In this document: positions 34,201 to 44,639 of the stretch, in pieces | Layout: each line of letters begins with the position of its first letter | How positions within the stretch are numbered: the stretch's first letter is position 1 | NCBI RefSeq assembly: GCF_040954835.1 | Contig: NC_090699.1 | Coordinates: 14,191,817-14,255,816 of the forward strand | DNA length: 64,000 bases | Source of the DNA: Lepisosteus oculatus | Taxonomy: Eukaryota > Chordata > Actinopteri > Semionotiformes > Lepisosteidae | Reading direction: 5' to 3' | The notes under the pieces: model-generated | What the model was told of the DNA's origin: nothing | What the model saw: only the letters and a program-made list of their open reading frames with translations | Databases searched by the model: none | Position numbers and translations under genes: made by a program

Positions 34201-37200
34201 CTCAGCTCTTGGCTCAGCAGGGCTTTGTGGTGGTAGGAATTTTGGTCACTGTTTTTTAGGTATAGCCAATACTTTAATATTCTTTTCTGTATGTTTATCA
34301 ATAGTGGGTACTGGCCTAATTCGGCCCTGCACCCGTTGTTAGGAGTTTTTCTCTGCACACGGAGGATGATTCTACAGATCTCCATGTGCAGAGTTTCTGT
34401 GGGGTGTTTGTCCCATTGGGTGTAATCCTGGTCTGTGAGGGGACCCCAAACTTCACTGCCGTATAGGGCAATGGGTTGGATTACACTTTCAAATATTTGG
34501 AGCCAGATTCTTGTTGGTGGGTTGATGTTGAAGAGCCTCCTTCTTATTGCATAGAAAGCCCTGAGTGCCTTCTCCCTCAGTGCCTTCACTGCCAGGTCAA
34601 AACTCCCGGAAGAGCTGATGGTGAGACCGAGATATGTGTAGCTGGATGTGTGCTCCAATGTGTTGTTGTTCAGTGTGAATTTGTACCTGTTTCCCTGAGG
34701 TCTGGCTTTCTTCTGGAAAACCATAACTCTGGTCTTGTCCAGATTGACTGTCAGTGCCCAGGTCTGACAGTACTGCTCCAGCAGTGCCAGGTTCTGCTGC
34801 AGCCCCTGTTCTGTGGGCGACAGCAGGACCAGGTCATCTGCGTAGAGCAGGAACTTGATTTCTGTGTCGTGTAGTGTAAGACCAGGAGCTGCAGACTGCT
34901 CCAACATTCCTGCTAATTCATTGATATAGATATTGAACAGTGTTGGGCTCAGGCTGCAGCCCTGTCTCACCCCGCGGCCTTGGGTGAAGAATTTAGTCCT
35001 TTTGTTTCCAATTTTCACTGCACATTTGCTCTCTGAATACATTGATTTAATTATGTCGTAGACTTTGCCCCCTATGCCACTTTGGAGTAGTTTATAAAAC
35101 AATCTCTCATGCCAAATCGAGTCAAATGCTTTTTTGAAATCGACAAAGCAGGCAAAAATTTTTCCTTTGTGTTTTTGGTGGTCGTGTTTGTCTATCAGTG
35201 TGTGTAGGGTGTAAATGTGATCAGATGTGCGGTGATCTGGCAAGAAGCCAATCTGACTTTTACTCAGGACATTGTGTTCGGTAAGGAAGGCCAGTATTCG
35301 TGTGTTCGGGATACTGCAGAATACCTTCCCCAGGTTACTGTTCACACAGATGCCCCGGTAGTTGTTGGGATCGAGTTTATCTCCACTCTTATAGATGGGC
35401 GTGATCAGTCCTTGGTTCCAGGCCTCGGGGAAACATCCGGCTGTCATGATGAGATTGAGGAGTTTGAGCAGGGCTTGTTGCAACTTTGGGCTGCTGTGTC
35501 TCAGCATCTCATTTATGACTCCATCATGGCCACAGGCTTTGCGTGGTCTGAGGGCCTGGAGTTTGTCCAGTAGCTCCTGCTCAGTGATTGGGGAGTCTAA
35601 GGGGTTTTGGTTGTCTTTGATAGCCAATTCCAAAATTTTGAGTTTTTCATAAATGGTGTTTTGGTCTGATTGATTTGTATTTGGGAGCTTTTCATAGAGA
35701 TTTTCAAAGTATGTTTGCCAGATTGTTCCATTTTGGATGGCCAATTCTTCTGGTTTTGATTTGTTTAAGTTGTTCCACTTCTCCCAGAAACAATTCTGAT
35801 TTAGTGACTCCTCAATTTCTGCAAGTTGTTTGTCTATGTATGTGTTTCTTTTCTTTTTCAGCGTGTGTTTGTAAAGTTTTACCATGTCACAGTACCTGAG
35901 TCGCAGATCTGTGTTGTGTGGTTGTCTGTGTTTTTCATTTGAGACTTTTCGTAGTGCATTTCTGATGTTTTTGCACTCCGTATCAAACCACTTTTCTTTT
36001 GCTTTTGTTTTTTGGTAGTTTTTTGATGTAGTTGTTTTTAGCTTAGATTTTGATGCTAGTTTGTGGAATAGGTGATTTAGTTTTTGTGTGGCCAAGTTTA
36101 TGCCTAATTTGTTGGTTTGATACGGAGTGTTTAGGAATGTGTCCATCAGTGTCTGAATTTCGTCATCACCCAGTGCAGTTTGGTATCTGTCTAGGCTGTC
36201 TGTGTCCCATCTGTATGCCTGGTTGAGGTCATACAGCTGGCTGGGCTGTGTCAGTGTGTCTCTGTGCTGGTGTGTTCTCTTCATGTAGAGTGTGATCTGG
36301 CTGTGGTCGGAGAGGGGAGTTTGTGGCCTGACAGTGAAGGCACTGATACAGGAGGGGTCCAGGTCGGTGATGGCGTAGTCCACCACACTGCTGCCCAGAG
36401 CTGAGCTGTAGGTGAACCTGCCTAGAGAGTCCCCTCTAGTCTCTGTCTGACTCTCCTCTCACTCTCCTCTCTCCTCTCCCCTCTTCTCTCTCTCCCTCTC
36501 ACTCTCCTCTCTCCTCTCACTCCTCCCTCTCTCCCTCTCACTCTCCTCTCTCCTCTCACTCTTCTCTCTCCTGTCCCCTCTCTCTCACTCTCCTATCTCC
36601 TGTCCCCTCTCTCTCTCCTCCATCTCACTCTCCTCTCTTCTCTCTCTCCCCTCTCTCCCTCTGTCTGACTCTCCTCTCTCTCCTCTCCCTCTCTCTCCTC
36701 TCCCCCTGTCGCAGTTTGAAGGAGTGGAGCTGCCCGAGGTCACAGCCAGAGAGTTAGACTTGCTGATCGAGCAGCCAGAGCTCGTTCTGCTACAGCCAGA
36801 GAGGGAGGCCGAGGGTGAGACAGGCCCCGAGAGAAGCAGTGTGAGAATAGAGAGTGAGACAGGCCCTGAAAGAGAGTGAGACAGGCCCAGAGAGAAGCAG
36901 TGTGAGAATAGAGAGTGAGACAGGCCCTGAGAGAAACAGTGTGAGAATAGAGAGTGAGACAGGCCCTGAAAGAGAGTGAGACAGGCCCAGAGAGAAGCAG
37001 TGTGAGAATAGAGAGTGAGACAGGCCCTGAGAGAAACAGTGTGAGAATAGAGAGTGAGACAGGCCCAGAGAGAAGCAGTGTGAGAATAGAGAGTGAGACA
37101 GGCCCCGAGAGAAGCAGTGTGAGAATAGAGAGTGAGACAGGCCCTGAGAGAGAGAGTGAGACAGGCCCTCAGAAAGGCAGGGCGACAGGTGGACAGCAGT

Positions 37201-40200
37201 GGCATGAGGTGAAGAGAGGGACAGGGAGCAGCTGACCTGAGCTGCAGTGGTGAGACAGGCCCTGAGAGAGAGTGAGACAGGTGGACAGCAGTGGTGTGAG
37301 GTGAAGAGAGGGACAGGGAGCAGCTGCCAGGCCACAGAGTGACTGGACTCTCTCCTGCAGGGCCGGAGGAGAGGGAGAGGGAGAGAGAGAGGGAGAGAGA
37401 GAGAGACCTGGAGCTGCTGGAGCCCCTGCCCACGGTGGAGCAGTGAGTGACAGCCCGAGGGATGCTGGGGTTCTGTACAGAGGTACCCCTGGGGCTCACC
37501 CTGTCACAGCCCGAGGGACGCTGGGGTTCTGTACAGAGGTACCCCTGGGGTTCGCCCTGTCACAGCCCGAGGGACGCTGGGGCTCTGTACAGAGGTACCC
37601 CTGGGGTTCGCCCTGTCACAGCCCGAGGGACGCTGGGGCTCTGTACAGAGGTACCCCTGGGGTTCGCCCTGTCACAGCCCGAGGGACGCTGGGGTTCTGT
37701 ACAGAGGTACCCCTGGGGTTCGCCCTGTCACAGCCCGAGGGACGCTGGGGCTCTGTACAGAGGTACCCCTGGGGTTCGCCCTGTCACAGCCCGAGGGACG
37801 CTGGGGTTCTGTACAGAGGTACCCCTGGGGTTCGCCCTGTCACAGCCCGAGGGACGCTGGGGCTCTGTACAGAGGTACCCCTGGGGTTCGCCCTGTCACA
37901 GCCCGAGGGACGCTGGGGCTCTGTACAGAGGTACCCCTGGGGTTCGCCCTGTCACAGCCCGAGGGACGCTGGGGATCTGTACAGAGGTACCCCTGGGGTT
38001 CGCCCTGTCACAGCCCGAGGGACGCTGGGGTTCTGTACAGAGGTACCCCTGGGGTTCGCCCTGTCACAGCCCGAGGGACGCTGGGGCTCTGTACAGAGGT
38101 ACCCCTGGGGTTCGCCCTGTCACAGCCCGAGGGACGCTTGGGTTCTGTACAGAGGTACCCCTGGGGTTCGCCCTGTCACAGCCCGAGGGATGCTGGGGCT
38201 CTGTACAGAGGTACCCCTGGGGTTCGCCCTGTCACAGCCCGAGGGATGCTTGGGTTCTGTACAGAGGTACCCCTGGGGTTCACCCTGTCACAGCCTGAGG
38301 GGGTGTCTATGCAGGAGGGAAAGACACAGGTCAGACTGCACTCGAGGGGCCTGAGTGACCTCTGTGACCTGTGTGACCCCTCTCTCACAGGCTTGTGGAC
38401 ACGGCCCCAGAGCAGGACATCGTCCTCCTGCTGGATGAGGAGACGGGGCTGCCCATCACCATTCCTGCAGAGCTCGTCCTGGAGGTCACACCCCCGGTCA
38501 GCGTCTCTCTCCCACCTCTGCCACCCGAGAGAGAGGAGGACAGGGAGAGGGTGGTCAGTCCAGAGGTCAGTTACTCTCACAGTGCAGTGTTAATGTACTG
38601 GAGTGTCCAGTCAGTGTGTCTGTATTAACCTCTCTCTCTCTCTATGTAGCTCCCTGAACTTGATCTTGTCACTCCTAAGAGACGAAGGCGTCAGCTACAG
38701 TTCATTGATCCAGAAACCCAGATAAGCCAGGATGCACTGCGTGAGCAGATTGAAGACCCTCTGGCTGAGACCCAGCGTCCGGTATGAGTGTGAGCGTTCA
38801 CTGAGTTTGATCCACTGTCTCTTTCAGTGATATTAAACTGTGTCCAGTCAGTCAGTGTGTCTGTATGAGCCCCTCTCTCTCAGTGCAGTGTTAATGTACT
38901 GGAGTGTCCAGTCAGTCAGTGTGTCTGTATGAACCCCTCTCTCTCAGTGCATTGTTAATGTACTGGAGTGTCCAGTCAGTGTGTCTGTATGAACCCCTCT
39001 CTCTCTCTCTTTCAGTCTCAGCTCTTGGTACAGGATCCTTTGCTCCGGAGAGAGCCTCCATCAGATCTCTTCAACAGACCTTGTACCTGTGAGTGAGATA
39101 AACATTTCCTCCAGCCTGTCAGTGTGGGACACCCCCTTCAGACAAAAGAGACTTAGTTCCTCCAGCCTGTCAGTGTGGGACACCCCCTTCAGACTAAAGA
39201 GACTCAGTTCCTCCAGCCTGTCAGTGTGGGACACTCCCTTCAGACTAAAGAGACTCAGTTCCTCCAGCCTGTCAGTGTGGGACACTCCCTTCAGACAAAA
39301 GAGACTTAGTTCCTCCAGCCTGTCAGTGTGGGACACTCCCTTCAGACTAAAGAGACTCAGTTCCTCCAGTCTGTCAGTGTGGGACACTCCCTTCAGACAA
39401 AAGAGACTTAGTTCCTTCAGCCTGTCAGTGTGGGACTCTCCCTTCAGACTAAAGAGACTCAGTTCCTCCAGTCTGTCAGTGTGGGACACTCCCTTCAGAC
39501 AAAAGAGACTTAGTTCCTCCAGCCTGTCAGTGTGGGACACTCCCTTCAGACAAAAGAGACTTAGTTCCTTCAGCCTGTCAGTGTGGGACTCTCCCTTCAG
39601 ACTAAAGAGACTCAGTTCCTCCAGTCTGTCAGTGTGGGACACTCCCTTCAGACAAAAGAGACTCAGTTCCTCCAGCCTGTCAGTGTGGGACACTCCCTTC
39701 AGACTAAAGAGACTCAGTTCCTTCAGCTTATCAGTTTAGGACACTCCCTTCAGAATAAAGAGATTCAGTTCCTTCAGCCTGCCAGTGCAGGAAACTCACT
39801 TCAGACTAAAGAGACTCAGTTCCTCCAGCCTGTCAGTGTGGGACACTTCCTTCATGCTAAAGAGACTTTAGTGCAGTTTTTCATGTCATAATCGAGCTCT
39901 GGTCGTGGGAAGGAAGTCCCAGTTGCCCTGTTTGTGCTTGACCAGCAGGGAGGCGACAGAGAGGTCGTGCCACCCTGTGTTGGCAGCAGTGCTCATATTG
40001 CCGTCTCCTGTGTTTCGGTGCCGCTGCTCTGTGCTTGTGTCTGTGGCCCCACGGGCTCCTGCTGTTGTGTCACCCCATTCTTAACAGCTCTCTCTCCCGC
40101 CCTCCCCAGACCTACACCCCGACATCTTGGCTCTGTGGAAGCGCTGTGCCTTCGTCACCCCCACCCCGCTGTCTGTCTGGAGGGAGAGGGAGAGGGAGGA

Positions 40201-42107
40201 GGAGAGAGCGGAGATCAGCGAGAGAGAGGTACAATCCCTCTGTCTGATTCTCTGTCTCTGTGCCTGGTCACCTGTGTCTGTCTGATTCTCAGGGCCTGTC
40301 TGTCTCTGTGCCTGTCTGTCTGTGTCTGTCTGATTCTCAGGGCCTGTCTGTCTCTGTGCCTGGTCACCTGTGTCTGTCTGATTCTCAGGGCCTGTCTGTC
40401 TCAGTGTCTGTCTGATTCTCAGGGCCTGTCTGTCTCTGTGCCTGGTCACCTGTGAACCTGTCTATCTGTATGTCTCGCGATGTGTTTGATGCCTTATGTT
40501 ATCGTGACGGTGAGTGTCTGTGTATTTTTCTCATGTGGTCTTGATCACTTGTGTGTGTCTCACTCTGATCATGTGTGTGTGTCGCCATGTCTCACTCTGA
40601 TCATGTGTGTGTCGCCGTGTCTCACTCTGATCATGTGTGTGTGTCGCCGTGTCTCACTCTGATCATGTGTGTGTCGCTGTGTCTCACTCTGATCATGTGT
40701 GTGTCGCTGTGTCTCACTCTGATCATGTGTGCGCAGGAGCTCAGAGAGATGGTGGAGCTGGGAGTGTCTCAAGTTGAAGTGTCCGGTAAGAACAGCTTCT
40801 AATTAACTCCTCACACTGGTACAGAAAAACATCTCCATCCCTGAGCTCTTACACACAGGAGCTGGGCCTGAGAGAAACCGCACCTCAACCCCAGAGTGGA
40901 CACTTACCCTACTGACGGTGTCCTGGGATCTGGACTGACCAGCGGTCAGGACACCCCTACTCTTCCTGACAGTGTCCTGGGATCTGGACTGACCAGTCAG
41001 GACACCCCTACTCTTACTGACAGTGTCCTGGGATCTGGACTGACCAGCAGTCAGGACACCCCTACTCTTACTGTCAGCGTCCTGGGATCTGTACTGACCA
41101 GTCAGGACACCCCTACTCTTACTGACAGTGTCCTGGGATCTGTACTGACCAGTCAGGACACCCCTACTCTTACTGACAGTGTCCTGGGATCTGGACTGAC
41201 CAGCAGTCAGGACACCCCTACTCTTACTGACAGTGTCCTGGGATCTGGACTGACCAGTCAGGACACCCCTACTCTTACTGACAGTGTCCTGGGATCTGGA
41301 CTGACCAGCGGTCAGGACACCCCTACTCTTACTGACAGTGTCCTGGGATCTGTACTGACCAGCGGTCAGGACACCCCTACTCTTACTGACAGTGTCCTGG
41401 GATCTGGACTGACCAGCAGTCAGGACACCCCTACTCTTACTGACAGTGTCCTGGGATCTGTACTGACCAGTCAGGACACCCCTACTCTTACTGACAGTGT
41501 CCTGGGATCTGGACTGACCAGTCAGGACACCCCTACTCTTACTGACAGTGTCCTGGGATCTGGACTGACCAGCAGTCAGGACACCCCTACACTTACTGAC
41601 AGTGTCCTGGGATCTGTACTGACCAGTCAGGACACCCCTACTCTTACTGACAGTGTCCTGGGATCTGGACTGACCAGCGGTCAGGACACCGCTACTCTTA
41701 CTGACAGTGTCCTGGGATCTGGACTGACCAGCGGTCAGGACACCCCTACTCTTACAGTGTCAGTGTGACCACCTGGCTGACCCGTTGTCCTGTCTGTGGC
41801 AGTGCCCTCAGAGCCCACGCTGGAGGTGTCCGAGGAGGAGCGCTCCCGCATCCTGGTCACCCCGGAGACCAAGTGGTGAGAGGGGGCGTGGCCTGGCGGG
41901 GCGGGGCGGGGCGGGGCCTGGGCGGGGCCGGGGCGCTGGGGCAGGCGTGAGCAGTCCTGATTTCTGCTGACTCGAGTCGGAGCTGCAGCCCCCCGAAGGC
42001 CCGGCAGGAATAAGGGCCTCCCTGTTAAGAGTCAGGACTGCAGGCGGTGTGTGTGTGTGTGTGTGTGTCTGGAGACGCTGATCCCTCTGGAGGGTCAGAG
42101 TCAGGGT

Positions 42108-42173
<66 letters not shown>

Positions 42174-42223
42174 GTCTCCAGTGCCGGAGGTGCTGATCCC
42201 TCTGGAGGGTCAGAGTCAGGGTC

Positions 42224-42257
<34 letters not shown>

Positions 42258-44583
42258 TGCAGGTCTCCAGTGCCGGAGGTGCTGATCACTCTGGAGGGTC
42301 AGAGTTAGGGTAAGGGTGTGTGTGTGTGTGTGTGTGTGTGTCTGCAGGTCTCCAGTGCCGGAGGTGCTGATCCCTCTGGAGGGTCAGAGTCAGGGGGTGT
42401 GTGTGTCTGCAGGTCTCCAGTGCCGGAGGGGCTGATCCCTCTGGAGGGTCAGAGTCAGGGTCAGGGGGTGTGTGTGTGTGTCTGCAGGTCTCCAGTGCCG
42501 GAGGTGCTGATCCCTCTGGAGGGTCAGAGTCAGGGTCAGGGGGTGTGTGTGTGTGTCTGCAGGTCTCCAGTGCCGGAGGTGCTGATCCCTCTGGAGGGTC
42601 AGAGTCAGGGTGTGTGTGTGTGTGTGTGTGTCTGCAGGTCTCCAGTGCCGGAGGTGCTGATCCCTCTGGAGGGTCAGAGTCAGGGTCAGGGGGTGTGTGT
42701 GTGTCTGCAGGTCTCCAGTGCCGGAGGTGCTGATCCCTCTGGAGGGGATCCCAGAGGAGATCCCGGGCCGCAGGGAGAGGGAGCCGGAGGAGGGTCTGAC
42801 GGCTGAGACTGTCCTCGGGTAAGAGAGTCAGCTGCTGTAGAGACTCGTCATACTGGAGCTCATTCAGCACACGAGCTCAGGGAAGCAGGGTGGAGCAGAG
42901 GGGGAGGAGTGTGGAGTACTGTGGGAGCAGTGGAGTAGTAGTGGGTGAGTAGTGTGAAGTAGTGGGGCAGTAGTGTAGAGTAGTGGTTTAATAGTGGGGC
43001 AGTAGTGACCTGTTCACTGTTCGCAGCCTAGCGCATAGTAGTGGGGGTAGTAGTGTAGAGTAATGGGGTAGTAGTGTAGAGTAATGGGGAAGTAGTGTAG
43101 AGAAGTGGTTTAGTAGTGGGGCAGTAGTGTAGAGTAGTGGTTTAGTAGTGGGTGAGTAGTGGGGCAGTAATGTAGAGTGGTAGTTTATTAGTGGGGCAGT
43201 AGTATAGTACTGGGCGAGTAGTGGGACAGTAGGGGTTTAGTAGTGGGGCAGTAGTGTAGAGTAGTGGTATAGTACTGGGTGAGTAGTGGGGCAGTAATGT
43301 AGAGTGGTAGTTTATTAGTGGGGCAGTAGTATAGTACTGGGCGAGTAGTGGGGCAGTAATGTAGAGTGGTGGTTTAGTAGTGGGGAAGTAGTGGTATAGT
43401 ACTGGGCGAGTGGTGGTTTAGTAGTGGGGCAGTAGTGGTATAGTACTGGGCGAGTAGTGGGGCAGTAATGTAGAGTGGTGGTTTAGTAGTGGGGAAGTAG
43501 TGGTATAGTACTGGGCGAGTAGTGGTATAGTAGTGGGGCAGTAGTGGTATAGTACTGGGCGAGTAGTGGTATAGTACTGGGCGAGTGGTGGTTTAGTAGT
43601 GGGGCAGTAGTATAGTACTGGGCGAGTAGTGGTATAGTACTGGGCGAGTGGTGGTTTAGTAGTGGGGCAGTAGTATAGTACTGGGCGAGTAGTGGTATAG
43701 TACTGGGCGAGTAGTGGTTTAGTAGTGGGGCAGTAGTATAGTACTGGGCGAGTGGTGGTTTAGTAGTGGGGCAGTAGTGGTATAGTACTGGGCGAGTAGT
43801 GGTTTAGTAGTGGGGCAGTAGTATAGTACTGGCCACTAACAAGACCCACATGTTCACTGTCTGCAGCCTGGCGGCCGCGGCGCTCAGGCAGTTCAGGCAG
43901 GTGGCCTTCGACTCGCTGCTGCCCCCTGACTGTGACAGGAGAACTGCAGCCCTCTTCTTCTACAGACTGCTGGGTAAGAGACACCTTTCATCCTTCCCTC
44001 ACACTGGGACCTGGCTGTCCAGAGAAGACACACTCAGTATCCACAGCCTGGACACAGACAGACCTGGCTGTCCAGAGAGGACACACTCAGTGTCCACAGC
44101 CTGGACACAGACAGACCTGGCTGTCCAGAGAGGACACACTCAGTGTCCACAGCCTGGACACAGACAGACCTGGCTGTCCAGAGAAGACACACTCAGTATC
44201 CACAGCCTGGACACAGACAGACCTGGCTGTCCAGAGAGGACACACTCAGTGTCCACAGCCTGGACACAGACAGACCTGGCTGTCCAGAGAGGACACACTC
44301 AGTGTCCACAGCCTGGACACAGACAGACCTGGCTGTCCAGAGAAGACACACTCAGTATCCACAGCCTGGACACAGACAGACCTGGCTGTCCAGAGAGGAC
44401 ACACTCAGTGTCCACAAACTGCCCATAGAAACTGGAGGTGTAGAAATATCCAGGTGTGTACAGTGTATATTAACTGAATGTGTGTGTTTTTCAGAGTTGG
44501 TGTCTGCAAGAATCCTGAAAGTGCATCAGGCTGAACCCTACAGCGTCATCATTGTGACACCTGGAGAGCTGTACTCATACTAA
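22222..44583 (+). CDS. rec8: REC8, meiosis-specific kleisin subunit of cohesin, complete
   Basis: Eighteen coding exons: 22222-22277, 26134-26202, 27257-27399, 28506-28581, 29022-29142, 31640-31709, 33085-33152, 36715-36814, 37361-37442, 38391-38565, 38650-38781, 39016-39088, 40110-40228, 40737-40785, 41803-41875, 42711-42818, 43867-43973, 44495-44583. All phases join, giving 569 residues (human 547) if the first donor of exon 5 is used. REC8 closes the SMC1-SMC3 ring and holds sister chromatids until separase cuts it. The N-terminus ([20 protein letters not shown], then [10 protein letters not shown] and [11 protein letters not shown]) is the SMC3-binding Rad21/Rec8 domain. The middle has [20 protein letters not shown] and a basic [10 protein letters not shown] followed by DPETQIS. 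The C-terminus ([41 protein letters not shown]) is the winged-helix SMC1-binding part. Exon 9 holds an unusual Glu-Arg run. Exons 5 and 16 border arrays that copy their splice sites. No poly(A) signal is obvious close downstream. Confidence 0.95.
22300..25740. repeat. 3.4-kb minisatellite (about 42-48 bp) in REC8 intron 1
   Basis: More than 70 units of GTACAGTACCTATAGGATTG, AGGTGG and a variable (GT)n. Variants include TATATGATTG, CCAATAGG and GGTGTTGTG. A block of roughly 0.46 kb recurs (for example 22960-23420 and 23420-23880), so there is higher-order structure. It starts about 25 bases after the exon 1 donor. Confidence 0.96.
25790..26105. repeat. about 49-63 bp minisatellite, end of REC8 intron 1
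   Basis: Units of GTATCCCAGTGTGTCTCC, CCCCTGCTGGCCCAGTGTTG and TATAACAGCT, five to six copies, ending about 25 bases before the exon 2 acceptor. Confidence 0.9.
26270..27075. repeat. GT-rich minisatellite in REC8 intron 2
   Basis: Irregular GTACGTCTCTCAGTGTGTG units with a nearly perfect 120-base triplication at 26610-26950. Region 27076-27256 before exon 3 is ordinary. Confidence 0.85.
27400..28490 (+). repeat. main 60/64-bp satellite, REC8 intron 3
   Basis: About 17 units. The exon 3 donor is GTACATTAACA, which is itself satellite sequence, so the array starts on the splice junction with no spacer. Orientation is opposite to the acceptor-like one. Confidence 0.97.
28650..28905. repeat. 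about 29-bp minisatellite in REC8 intron 4
   Basis: About nine units of ATAAGGGGGGTACACCTGTA, diverged. Confidence 0.88.
29104..31545 (+). repeat. 42/48-bp array copying the REC8 exon 5 end and donor
   Basis: Units are 48 bases (with CACTGCCCAGTCCACTGAGA) or 42 bases (with CACTGACACTGACCTCACAC), ending CTGCCCCAG. All keep the REC8 frame, and no stop appears from exon 5 to 31572. Eleven units end CAG|GTGAGAC (donors at 29143, 29191, 29281, 29629, 29977, 30025, 30481, 30571, 30703, 31141, 31489); the rest have GAGAGAC and lack the GT. Blocks recur at a 348-base period. Confidence 0.96.
31715..32375. repeat. purine-rich minisatellite in REC8 intron 6
   Basis: Irregular units of GGTTAATACTGCAGTGAGAG, 20-33 bases, about 25 copies. 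It starts just after the exon 6 donor. Confidence 0.92.
32583..33050. repeat. 62-bp minisatellite in REC8 intron 6
   Basis: About seven units with GGTGGGGTTATCTCACAGGA and TTTGCCCCAGTGTGGGGT. It ends about 35 bases before the exon 7 acceptor. Region 32376-32582 shows diverged relatives. Confidence 0.94.
33160..33392. repeat. (CT)n low-complexity tract
   Basis: TCTCTCCCTCTCC-type pyrimidine run after the exon 7 donor. It resumes at 36440-36710 beyond the LINE, so the LINE entered one long CT tract that forms the C/T run of the exon 8 acceptor. Confidence 0.9.
33390..36435 (-). mobile_element. APE-type non-LTR retrotransposon (LINE), 5'-truncated, in REC8 intron 7
   Basis: The minus-strand reading frame 36386-33885 (833 codons) opens in the end of the APE endonuclease (PLSDHSQI) and covers a whole reverse transcriptase: [33 protein letters not shown], and the YADD catalytic motif. 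It is stopped by TGA at about 33885, while frame and a Cys/His segment (CSHC..H..C) continue after the stop to about 33740. The 3' end is an AT-rich stretch plus (TTGAA)n near 33400. It is flanked by (CT)n on both sides, so target-site duplications are unreadable. It is antisense to REC8. I do not assign the clade. Confidence 0.9.
36815..37335. repeat. purine-rich minisatellite starting at the REC8 exon 8 donor
   Basis: Units GTGAGACAGGCCCTGAGAGA and AGCAGTGTGAGAATAGAGA. The first unit is the donor itself (GTGAGACAGG at 36815), so donor-like GTGAGAC repeats many times. A second block has GGACAGCAGTGG and GTGAAGAGAGGGACAGG. Confidence 0.93.
37443..38310. repeat. 56-bp minisatellite in REC8 intron 9
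   Basis: About 15 nearly identical units (GAGGTACCCCTGGGGTTCGC, CAGCCCGAGGGACGCTGGGG), starting 6 bases after the exon 9 donor. Same family as 6413-6738. The unit length allows several long but meaningless reading frames. Confidence 0.96.
38566..38649 (+). repeat. 84-bp REC8 intron 10 made of one satellite unit
   Basis: After GTCAGTTACTCTCA the intron is one main-satellite unit in the acceptor-like orientation (CAGTGCAGTGTTAATGTACT, then GTGTCTGTATTAACC and CTCTCT) ending ATGTAG. Confidence 0.93.
38845..39015 (+). repeat. two to three main-satellite units at the end of REC8 intron 11
   Basis: Acceptor-like orientation. The last unit (TGTCTGTATGAACCCC, CTCTCTCTCTCTTTCAG) is the exon 12 acceptor. 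Confidence 0.95.
39100..39870. repeat. 51-bp minisatellite in REC8 intron 12
   Basis: About 15 units of CCTCCAGCCTGTCAGTGTGG and GACACTCCCTTCAGACTAAA, in reverse orientation to 20095-20492. It starts about 12 bases after the exon 12 donor. Region 39871-40109 is nonrepetitive. Confidence 0.95.
40235..40460. repeat. CT/GT-rich minisatellite in REC8 intron 13
   Basis: Units GTCTGATTCTCAGGGCCTGT and CTGTCTCTGTGCCTGGTCAC. A second array, TCTCACTCTGATCATGTGTG (about seven copies, 40555-40735), fills the rest of the intron up to the exon 14 acceptor. Confidence 0.9.
40890..41765. repeat. about 51-54 bp minisatellite in REC8 intron 14
   Basis: About 17 units of GACAGTGTCCTGGGATCTGG and ACTGACCAGTCAGGACACCC; AGCAG or AGCGG insertions vary the length by three. 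Confidence 0.95.
42045..42710 (+). repeat. 65-90 bp array copying the REC8 exon 16 acceptor
   Basis: Seven extra copies (near 42171, 42263, 42347, 42412, 42488, 42562, 42638) plus one partial of (GT)n, CTGCAG| and the first 36 exon bases (GTCTCCAGTGCCGGAGGTGC, then TGATCCCTCTGGAGGG). The true exon follows at 42711. Confidence 0.95.
42890..43840. repeat. GTAGTGG-rich minisatellite in REC8 intron 16
   Basis: Irregular units such as GTGGTTTAGTAGTGGGGCAG and TATAGTACTGGGCGAG, about 950 bases, ending just before the exon 17 acceptor. Confidence 0.93.
44005..44415. repeat. 53-bp minisatellite in REC8 intron 17
   Basis: About eight units of ACCTGGCTGTCCAGAGAGGA and TCCACAGCCTGGACACAGAC, starting about 30 bases after the exon 17 donor. 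Two subtypes (GAAGACAC..GTATCC and GAGGACAC..GTGTCC) recur every third unit. Confidence 0.95.
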
Positions 44584-44639
44584 CACACTCACTCACACTG
44601 ACACACAGTGATATACCGCTACAACAATTGACACACACT

